Assembly (NCBI RefSeq): GCF_048569485.1
Contig: NC_134355.1
Coordinates: forward strand, 663,825,979 to 663,889,978
Length of the DNA: 64,000 nucleotides
Direction of reading: 5' to 3'
Source of the DNA: Anomaloglossus baeobatrachus
Taxonomy: Eukaryota; Chordata; Amphibia; Anura; Aromobatidae
Under the pieces are notes generated by a model. It ran no database searches and was not told where the DNA came from. It was given only the letters and a program-made list of their open reading frames with translations. The position numbers were made by a program, and so were the translations under genes. Within the stretch, counting starts at the first letter, position 1. Each line of letters starts with the position of its first letter. Below, one piece after another: positions 55,633-64,000 of the stretch.

Positions 55633-57102
55633 TGTTAAAAAAAATATACTCTTAAATATATTTTTCTTCAAATACGTAAAGGCGCATGAATGAAAAGACC
55701 TCAAAAATGTAAAAATAAATGTATTTTATCTATTTAAAAATGGTTGCCAGGGTTCAGTTACAGAAAGGAAAAAATAATACACTTCTCTTAGTATATAAAC
55801 GCATTATGATATACTTCAAATATATTTTTTTATTCCCAATTCTTCCTTTGTACTTGAAATATTAATTATTAAAGTATCCTGTAAACACATATATGTATCA
55901 AATATAAATGTGTGTGATTGAGACCAAACCTCCCCCTTTCAATATCATGAAATATGATATTATAAAAATTAATATGTTTAGATTAAATTAAATTAAAATT
56001 TGTGTTGCATATCTTCAATACCATATTATAAATATCACTTCCATATTTGAAAAGAAAAATGATTTTCAATCTATGTACCAATAAAAGAAGTGACTAACAC
56101 AAAAGATATAAGAAAATCAAAACGTTATAACCTTATTCTAGAATGTAACTCTTCAGAATAAACCCTTAATAAAAAATCCTAATATCTCTATACTAAAGAA
56201 ATGTCTAAGAATAAGATATATATATATCCGGTATAAATTCCTTCATTTATACTTATGTACTATAACTTTTTATCTAATATTATACATACATATTATAACC
56301 TCGAAGTTAAAATAAAAATTCCCCTTTTTTTTTTTTCTCACTCTGGATCCAAGTACTCTGACTTTAGCATTTGCAGCTGCTCAGACAATCAATCATTCAT
56401 AGACACATCTATGCACACAAGACTGTCATATTTTTTTCCAACATACACTTCTACATAGAAACTGACAAACACATATCCTTTTTTTTTTCAATATTCTATG
56501 CGCATTTCAAAAATTATGTTACTAATTTGAAGTACTTCTTGAAAAAAACAAATTCCAATGTATTACACACTGTACATATGACCATGGAACAAACATTTAT
56601 TTTTAGCTTTAGTACCAAGTCATGCTCTGGTTACGTGCAAGGAACACCATTCCAAAACAGCAAGCAGTTTTACTACACTTCCAAAGCTCAGATTACATTT
56701 CTAATAACTCTAAAGGAGATATATATATATATTCATAAAAAAACGTTCAAGTATACTTCTCTGACCATTGGTACCTGAGAAAATAATAATTATTATCAAA
56801 CATGCTTTCGCAAATTAACCTTACACAAGAAAATATATGTTACCTGATTGAGGACAAGAACATATGTAAAAATAAAAAGTTAATACTTCATCAATCTGTT
56901 TTACTGATAAATTCTGAGGGAAATAAAAGAATAAAATTATTATCATATTTATGATAAAAATGAAACACTTGAAATCCGTTACTTTCTCTTATTATTTTAT
57001 TTTAAATATTATTATTCATATACAGAGATCAAATTATTAATTTATAACATAAAACTATCATTTTACTAAATGAAAATATGACCTTGATTTACTATCACTA
57101 CC

Positions 57103-57107
<5 letters not shown>

Positions 57108-57190
<83 letters not shown>
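57108..57190. repeat. (TA)n microsatellite, about 80 bp
   Basis: Uninterrupted TA run in the 3' region of the gag-only LTR element. Confidence 0.95.
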
Positions 57191-57193
<3 letters not shown>

Positions 57194-57237
57194 TAGATTC
57201 ACTGTATATGAATAAACATATTTATCAAACAATAAAA

Positions 57238-58845
57238 TTAATTTACCCAGAAATCCACTTTATTTAACTGAAAACCATACCTAATTTTTTCTTCAAAGAT
57301 TCGCTTTATTAAATTCACTTTGAACTTATAGGAATCTCGGAACTTATTTAATTCAAGGTTTTCTGTTATATGAGAGAGAATGTCTCTCTCTGAAATACCA
57401 CCCAGCTGTTGGTGGCTATCAAATCCTAACCCAGGGAGAGGATCTCCACAAGACACCTGTTTCTGGTTTTCAAAGCTTTTACTCATCATTTGTCTGGGAT
57501 CCTCAATCCCAGTGACCAATCCCTCCACTGGAGACAAGGGTTTTTCCTGTGAAAAAAGATTTTTAGACGATAGAAATTGGGATGGATTGTATGGTTTGTA
57601 ACACGTATGCAACCTCCTACGAATCTCATACACCCTATCACAGAAATATCTGGATCTGGGAGACACTGTTGGTTTTTCAGAATTAATTAATTTCTGTTTT
57701 GATTGACTTTGGCGACTTCTAACAAAATCGATAAATGTCGTACATTCGAATAGGGACTTTTTCTTTAATGCCACCGCACAGGCGGCATTGTCAAGGAAAT
57801 TAAATTTCTTGATGAATAAACGTATCATTCCATCCAATCTGACATTTGGAATGACCGCCCTATACAAACGTTCAAAAACGGACATAAATGAGAACGTACT
57901 CTCATTCTGTTCAATTTGTAATTCCTTCAACATCTCATAGTTTGGATCAGATTCATTCCTTGCACAGAAGATGAGATTTCTCAGCCTTATGATATCATTA
58001 TCATTTGAACAATCAAATGTCTCATTGTCAGAAGACTTTTTTAAAGCCAATTGTCTAAAGAAATGCTGAGGTATCCATATACGAAATAACTGATTCGTCT
58101 CACTATTGGTTAAATTTAACTTCTCAATGGAACTTTCAAATATCTCTGAATTTCTGCAAACATGTATTTTAGGATTATATGCGGGAATTAATTTGCATAT
58201 GTCCAATAAATTTTTTCTAAGTTTAATCCCTAACTTAGCCTGTTCTATTTTTAGAAACTGATCGTCGCCATTTTCTCTCTCCACATGTCCTTTCTGCACG
58301 TGTCCCACTCTGGCTCCTCCCCCTTCTGGCTTCTCTACGTCATTTCCTGCTTCTTTCCCAGTGTCCTGAAAATGACCTTGATTTCGTAGCACATGTCTGA
58401 CGCCATTATCAAAATTCTGATTTGCAAAATTACTGCCAACATTACAGTCAGAATTCACAATATCACTGACTGACATTTCAGGTTCTAAGCAGTCTTTGGA
58501 TTTCTCTGTCACTGACTCTCCTGACAATTCAGGTTGTCTATTTCCACCATTTTTACACTTTTCTACGATTAACTTGTGAAAATCATAGACTAAATGACAG
58601 ACATTTCTGATTTTCTGTTTCTCTCTATTAAAAGACCTTGCACATTCTATACGTGAATTCTCAAGTTCACACTCCTCATAAAAGCGTAACCAAAGCTCCT
58701 CTACATTAGAAATATCTGAATAAGTGAACTGAAGTTTACTTTGCTTAACATATGAAGAGATAAAATCCATTTTCTTACCTGAAATAATCAGATGAACTGA
58801 TGGATGATCCTCTAAGACTTGATTCACCTTATTCAACACGTCCAA
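57238..58845 (-). CDS. Gag protein of the AT-rich LTR element (fossil)
   Basis: 535 residues, open throughout. The N-terminal 110 residues are helical, with FISSYVKQSKLQFTYSD and VEELWLRFYEECELENSR (matrix-like). The middle (110-200) is polar and low-complexity. A capsid-like part covers about 215-420: LFRIWIPQHFFRQLALKK, then a segment resembling the major homology region (QIEQNESTFSFMSVFERLYRA), then LIKKF-like helices and a Lys-rich stretch. There is no zinc knuckle. The C-terminus (440-535) is unassigned. Base composition is AT-rich like the rest of the element. Confidence 0.7.
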   Translation of the reverse strand: MDVLNKVNQVLEDHPSVHLIISGKKMDFISSYVKQSKLQFTYSDISNVEELWLRFYEECELENSRIECARSFNREKQKIRNVCHLVYDFHKLIVEKCKNGGNRQPELSGESVTEKSKDCLEPEMSVSDIVNSDCNVGSNFANQNFDNGVRHVLRNQGHFQDTGKEAGNDVEKPEGGGARVGHVQKGHVERENGDDQFLKIEQAKLGIKLRKNLLDICKLIPAYNPKIHVCRNSEIFESSIEKLNLTNSETNQLFRIWIPQHFFRQLALKKSSDNETFDCSNDNDIIRLRNLIFCARNESDPNYEMLKELQIEQNESTFSFMSVFERLYRAVIPNVRLDGMIRLFIKKFNFLDNAACAVALKKKSLFECTTFIDFVRSRQSQSKQKLINSEKPTVSPRSRYFCDRVYEIRRRLHTCYKPYNPSQFLSSKNLFSQEKPLSPVEGLVTGIEDPRQMMSKSFENQKQVSCGDPLPGLGFDSHQQLGGISERDILSHITENLELNKFRDSYKFKVNLIKRIFEEKIRYGFQLNKVDFWVN

Positions 58846-59144
58846 TACTTCTTATGGACTGACTTTATCTTTCTTGCTCAAAAATATGTCAAAAGTTAAC
58901 TTCTGTGGCTTTACAAAGTCTTTAAAGTTCATTTAAACAAAAAAAAAAAAAAAAAAAACATTCATGCTACTTGACTTATACGTATTTCCTAGGTTCTGCG
59001 TGATTTTTATAAATTGTCGATTCCTGATCCTTTGCAGGAGATACTTAAAATACTTATGACTTTGATAACTTCGACCCCCCTTATGCAAAGTGAAGGAACA
59101 ACAAAAAAATGTAAAAAAAATCACGAATAGCTGACTCGCCAAAA

Positions 59145-59763
59145 TGTTAAAAAAAATATACTCTTAAATATATTTTTCTTCAAATACGTAAAGGCGCATG
59201 AATGAAAAGACCTCAAAAATGTAAAAATAAATGTATTTTATCTATTTAAAAATGGTTGCCAGGGTTCAGTTACAGAAAGGAAAAAATAATATACTTTGAT
59301 AGCTTACGCAAAAATAAGAGTTCATTTAGTCCATACTGATCAATGGGAAGTCTTTACCCATCTTTCTTTGGGTCCTGAGTGGCAAGGCAGGGGGTGTCTT
59401 CTCTTAGCGTGTCTTCATCTTTGCAGCCTCGAGTCTTCTCACAGCAGGCAATGTGGGGAGCCACCAGTAGCCCCCTCCATCGTGCATTATATACCAGCTG
59501 TTCAGACCATATAGGGCATTCTAGTGTAACACAGTTGAATATAGTTCCATATTACGTAACCTTCTGGAAACTTCGGAAAGCTTCGGGAAGGATTCAAATA
59601 TATCCCTCCATGCTCAGCACTCAAGTGTATTCAATATGGGCATATGTATCCCTTATAAACTTTATTAATAACCTATGCCCTCCAACATAAACAGAACTAT
59701 GAACGTATATGTCTTACTATGAAATATTTGATAACTTGATGTATTAATTTCAATCATTTTACA
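59145..59763 (-). repeat. LTR of the gag-only element (fossil)
   Basis: 619 bp, TG...CA ends on its own strand. Its last 160 bp, AT-rich, recurs at 55633-55796. Confidence 0.8.
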
Positions 59764-59768
59764 CTAGG

Positions 59769-60324
59769 TGAGTCGGGTAAAGTGCCAAAATTGTTGCATT
59801 TAATGGATGTGACAATTTTGGATGGTGGATGACTGCTATTTTAGGCTGTGAAGCAATAACTATGGGTCTACCCAGGCTGTGAAAATCAGCCCCCAGATGT
59901 CAGCTTTTTCTTGATTGAGTATTGGGGGGGTACCGCATGTCATTTTTGAAAATATTTATTTAAATAATTAAAAAAAGCACCATGGGGTTCCTGGTATTTT
60001 GATACACAGTCACTATAACGTGCACAGTTAAGGGGGTGCAGCCTATATCCATCTGCTTTATCTGCTCTTGGTATTAATATATGGTGTAGTCTACATCATT
60101 TTTTTTTTTTTACCTATTTATTTTTATACCACTATATAGACACAAACAGAGTATCTGATTCCAAACAATCAAAAACGTCGTCAAAGAGGGTTGGGGGCGC
60201 AGTCCGACCGCAACCAATCCCAGACACCGAGACTGACAGTGTATGGGGGAAGCAGTGAATATGTATGCTAGCTAATGATCGGACCCGAAAGCAGTGTTAC
60301 AGCCATGGGGAAGGTCAGTAAGTA
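59769..60324. repeat. Continuation of the fold-back repeat and spacer
   Basis: GAGTCGGGTAAAGTGCC ... TTGCATTTAATGGATGTGAC parallels 45550-45640 and the arms at 7180 and 8000. From 60005 on I see only AT-rich spacer. Confidence 0.6.
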
Positions 60325-60327
60325 TAA

Positions 60328-60697
60328 GGCTATGTGCCCACGCTAGAATGTCCCTGCGGATTTTTTTGCCTGAAAATCCGCGACTTTCGCGGCAAATCCG
60401 CACCCGCAGATTTGCCGCGGATTTGCCGCGGATTTTGATGCGGATTTAGTTTTTTTTTTTTCCCCCCCATTCAAAACCAAAAATCCGGACCAATCTGCAC
60501 CAAACAATTGACATGCTGCAGATTTTTCCGGATCAAAATCCGCGGCAAATCCGCAGCGGAAAAATCCGCAGCATGGGCACAGCATTTCCAAAATGCCATT
60601 GAAATGGCTTGGAAGTGCTGCTGCTGCAGATTTTCGGGAAATCCGCGGCAAATCTGCGGCAAAATCCGCGCAAAATCCGCAGCGTGGGCACATAGCC
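60328..60697. mobile_element. Fold-back MITE, TAA duplication
   Basis: Ends GGCTATGTGCCCACGCT and its exact inverse. TAA at 60325-60327 and 60698-60700. The whole 370 bp is built from AAATCCGCGG / CCGCGGATTT words, forming long hairpins. Confidence 0.88.
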
Positions 60698-60796
60698 TAA
60701 CTGTCCTGCTTTATTCCTTATTTTCTTTCTTTTGCAGCTCTACTAGCCCTTGCTAACACTATTCTATAACATATAATTTTCAATCCCTTAGACTTA

Positions 60797-61018
60797 GGCC
60801 GGTTTCACACATCCGGCTTTTCGCCGTTTTGCCGGATTTGGCGCACGCCAGTACAGTGTATACAGTACAATGGCAGCGCCGCAACTTCTGGGTCACATGC
60901 TCCAGTCACATGACAGCATGTGACAGGCGCTTGTCGTGCTGCCATTGTACTGTATACACTGTACTGGCGTGCGCCAAATCCGGCAAAACGGCAAAAAGCC
61001 GGATGTGTGAAACTAGCC
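60797..61018. mobile_element. Short MITE with about 95-bp inverted repeats, TTA duplication
   Basis: GGC(C)GGTTTCACACATCCGGC at the left and GCCGGATGTGTGAAAC at the right, pairing through GGCGCACGCCAGTACAGTG. TTA at 60794-60796 and 61019-61021. A small GC-rich centre. Confidence 0.88.
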
Positions 61019-61029
61019 TTATATGGGGG

Positions 61030-61614
61030 TGTGAGGCAGTGACAGGTGCCATATATGAAGATTGCTGTTTCCCCCAGAATGTGCTTGGAGACCTTGTGAG
61101 ACTTCGAGTGTTTGGTAGTCACAGTCACCACTGTGAGTGGAACACAAAATAAAAGTGTGAACTTGGTTAAGCTATTGGACTAAGTATTTTGTTTAGGTAA
61201 ACCTGCTAGAGCTTTTATTTTTGGAGAGTTTCGAAGGTTTGGCAGTGGGACGGAACTCTCCCTCCAGTCCGGGTCTTGCAACAGGCTCATCTCCGGGGAA
61301 ATACATTTAATCCTGCAGTGCACAGCAAGGCGTGCCAATCTTGGGATCCAGGTTGTTGGAGCAGCAAGTGCTGTGTGGAGCAAAACAGGCCAGTATTGAG
61401 AAACCTGTCCGTTTTAAGCAGAGCTCTGCATCTGAGATTCCTACAGCGGTCCAGGAGGCAATCGGGACAGTTATTTGACTGCATACATGTGAACCAGTTG
61501 CGTTCCGGGTTTCCAGGTCTGTAACGCTTGTGTGGTGTGAATAAAACTGTTGTTGTGAACAAGATACTGGGTCACTGCCTCACTTGACTGGCTTTATGAA
61601 GCTGCTGCCTCACA
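61030..61614 (+). mobile_element. Solo LTR (fossil)
   Basis: TGTGAGGCAGTGACAGG ... GCTGCTGCCTCACA: the 10-bp ends are inverted copies. AATAAA at 61539-61544 with a GT-rich stretch after it, so it reads rightward. Flanks GGGGG/AGGGG are only approximate as a duplication. Confidence 0.65.
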
Positions 61615-62390
61615 AGGGGCTCGGCCTCCAGGATCACATTAGAGGTCAAGTTCGGCTGCCAAACACAATTTTTTTTTAAGTTTGGCGAATCCAAAGAGCC
61701 ATGGGTTTACTCATTAATAGTTAAGAGAGGGTGCAGTACAGTCATCATACTGTGTGTGTGAAGGGTACTCTGGAGGAATTCATTGTAGAGGTATCATAAA
61801 GTGTTTGTGGACCACTTTTGTTGGCTTTATACTTTACGGGTGCATTGCAAGGGGAATTTAGGGTCTTCTATTGGGGGGAAATTACTTTGTAAGGACTGCA
61901 ACGTTGTGAGATATGCTCCTCTGTTACCCTGCTGAATATTTTTCTTTTTTTTTTTTACGGAGGGAAGGGTACAATTAGAACTTCTTCTATGTGACCCCGT
62001 GAGTTCTATGGACACCCCTGATAACAGCTGCACCACTGCAGGTCATGCAGACTGAGCAGAGGAGCCTGTGGGAGCTCAGGAACGTGCCTATACTAAGGTG
62101 TGTAACGCTGGATTCACCAAACAAAGGATGTTGCTTTCCTTCTCTAGTATCAGCTATGAGGTTAGAGTTTCATGTATTATTTTATTATGAAAAGAATATA
62201 CAGCATATACAAATTTTTTAAGTCAATTTCAGTTGTTCACATTCGTTTACAAATATTTACAAATATTATATTTATTTTATTTATTTGTTAATTATTTCTT
62301 TCTATTAGGTGCATTAACGCAATGCATTTCTTTCCTGCCTACTTCAGTGTATTCTGTTCGCAATTTGCAGCCCATGGATTCAATGTGACT
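61615..62390. other. Spacer without recognised features
   Basis: AT-rich, with poly-T runs near 61670 and 61945. No gene or repeat end that I can support. Confidence 0.4.
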
Positions 62391-62392
62391 TA

Positions 62393-62930
62393 AGGCTGCG
62401 TTACACGCAGCGACATCGCTAGTGATCGCACCCGCCCCCGTCATTTGTGCGTCACTGGCAAATCACTGCCCGTGGCGCACAATATCGCAGGTACCCGTCA
62501 CACATACTTACCTTCCTAACAACGTTGCTGTGGGCGGCGAACAACCTCTTTTTTAAGGGGGAGGTTCATGCGCTTTCACAGCAACGTCACACAGCGGCCC
62601 GCCAATAGAAGCAGAGGGGCGGAGACCAGCCGCATTAACCTCATTGCCGGCAGGACGCAGGTACATTGTTGTTTGTCGTTCCTGGGGTGTCATACGTAGC
62701 GATATTTGCTGCCTCAGGAACGACGACCAACCTGCGTCATGCACCAGCAACGATATTTGGGAAAGGAACGACGTGTCAACGATCAACGATTAGGTGAGTA
62801 ATTTTGATCGTTAACACTCGCTCATAGGTGTCACATGCAACGACGCCGCTAACGACGTCTGATGTACGTCACGTATTCCGTGACCCCGACGACATATCGT
62901 TAGCGATATCGTTGCATGTAAAGCCCCCTT
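62393..62930. mobile_element. Harbinger-type MITE, TAA/TTA duplication
   Basis: Ends GGCTGCGTTACACGC and, inverted, GGGGGCTTTACATGC, with TTAA at both borders. Contains the CCAATAGAAGC...GGGGCGGAG cassette (62600-62625) and AACGTCACAC. Confidence 0.82.
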
Positions 62931-62934
62931 AATT

Positions 62935-64000
62935 CTCTGTACTGTAAAGTGCAGATCCACAACAGGAATCAAAGGAGGGTCTAAAATGTAACCATCGATG
63001 TATACATAGACTTAATTTTTATCTTTGTATGGAAATTAGAACTCAGTACCAAAAAACTTTTTGCCACCTCTCTCAAGTGTGAAGGTCAGAGCACTTTGAT
63101 ACTGGTGGCCTACACCAACCCCACTCTATTTGCGGTTACCAAATGCACAGTGTATGGTGCTGAAACAGTACAGATCAATACACTGTGTAGAGGCCATATT
63201 CAAGAACTTCAGCTCAATCACATCAGATGTGTAATGAGAGCGGAGTTGCCGTACCAGAAAATGGCCACTACACGGTGAATGGAGCTGTGCTGTTCCAGCT
63301 CCGTGACATTTTGCCACAATAGGAGCTTCATACAGCCGACTATGCTATCAGAGCACTGGCTGTCGGACCACCATTGTTCTGATGTTGTTGACCTTTCTTA
63401 CGGTTAAGCCATTAATAGATTTATCAGTAGAACAGATTTTGTGGACAACCTCTTTGAACAATTAGGATGAAAACATGCCTATGTCAGTAGTGATTGAAAG
63501 CCTAGTCTATTTGCGAGATATTGCACAGATCTCAAAAGGTTTGGGAGAGTTTGTAGACCCCAGTGCAGGGGTGAGGTCCAGTTTGGCTCCAAGTGTTGGC
63601 TTGAAAGTGAAATTTTGTAATAACGTTGTAAAGAACAAGAATAGCTCCATCTTCGATAAAGTTTCTCCGGCACAGCTTCGTCTACCTGCGAGGAAGAATA
63701 GAAAACTACAGATTATTCGAGATCTCAACTGGATGGAATTAAGACTTGATAAATATTTGGATAAATCTTTGAACACATTTGGTATCATCACAATTGTAAA
63801 GACCTGGAGAATTATATTACTAGGTGATATTTTTACAGAACAATGAAGTAAACCCCCCCCAAAAAAAAAATGTGGAATTATCTGGAGGGTTATGCTCAAT
63901 TTCAATAATTTTAGATTTTTTTCCTTGTTTTCCAGTACATTGAAAAGTAAAATGAATGTCATCATTTGAAACTACGTCTCACAAGAACAAGCCCTGAAAT
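62935..64000. other. Unassigned right edge
   Basis: One plus-strand open frame (63475-63846, 123 codons) has no recognisable domain and no supporting context; I do not call it a gene. 63100-63300 reads like an interspersed repeat. Otherwise nothing seen. Confidence 0.4.

Larger units (their letters stand above)
55633..59763 (-). mobile_element. AT-rich LTR element carrying only gag (fossil)
   Basis: The upstream LTR (in element orientation) is 59763-59145, from TGTAAAATGATTG to ...TTTTTTTTAACA. At the far end 55633-about 55796 repeats its last 160 bp. Target duplication CTAGG at 55628-55632 and 59764-59768. A TGGCGAGTCAGC primer-site-like sequence begins just inside the LTR (about 59141 downwards); I could not match a tRNA. 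gag at 57238-58845; no pol or env; then about 1.4 kb of AT-rich DNA with a (TA)n run. Family uncertain (retrovirus-like). Confidence 0.8.

Noticed and set aside
63475-63846. 123-codon open frame near the right edge
   Set aside because: No domain, no neighbours and no sign of splicing or regulation; length is not exceptional for AT-rich non-coding DNA.

Overview
This 64 kb window looks like non-genic, transposon-saturated DNA from a large vertebrate genome, most likely an anuran amphibian. The evidence is the mix of elements: CR1/L2 LINEs, Tc1/mariner, hAT and Harbinger-type MITEs, Helitron, Penelope-like, Ty3/Gypsy, endogenous retrovirus and many solo LTRs, with microsatellites throughout. 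I found no host protein-coding gene, tRNA gene or rRNA gene. Nearly every base between 1 and about 46,000, and most of the rest, can be assigned to a mobile element, often several layers deep. The species assignment is an inference from repeat style, not from a marker gene.

Left part (1-10,262): a nearly complete CR1/L2-type LINE on the minus strand, preceded by six 127-bp tandem promoter-like monomers, abuts a Tc1 copy. That Tc1 copy is split by a Harbinger-type MITE (TTA duplication), itself split by a 2.46-kb hAT element (8-bp duplication) with a 1.47-kb palindrome at its core. A duplicated non-coding module follows. At 10,263-15,446 lies an LTR element with a tRNA-Ser-type primer site, a gag-like leader ORF and a cold-shock-like domain, interrupted by another solo LTR.

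Middle (15,449-34,460): hAT transposase remnants; a Penelope-like element (RT, then GIY-YIG) split by a 3.0-kb hAT and a Harbinger MITE; a 3,057-bp Helitron filled with a 33-bp minisatellite; a solo LTR; a Ty3/Gypsy fossil split by an inverted-arm element with two hammerhead-ribozyme-like motifs; a 44-bp CCAAT-box tandem array; and a class I endogenous retrovirus fossil (integrase end, env, 3' LTR).

Right part (34,460-64,000): a second Tc1 copy carrying a solo LTR, flanked by copies of the module seen at 9.5 kb; a nearly intact Tc1 transposon; a hAT with a 1.5-kb minisatellite; four more solo LTRs of the tRNA-Ser family; a CR1 3' end; a second cold-shock LTR element (50,099-54,268) sitting inside a solo LTR inside a fold-back repeat; an AT-rich LTR element that carries only a gag gene; and several small MITEs. 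The two cold-shock elements and their relatives form one LTR clan: at least seven loci with 4-bp target duplications or traces of them. I regard them as the most unusual content of the window.
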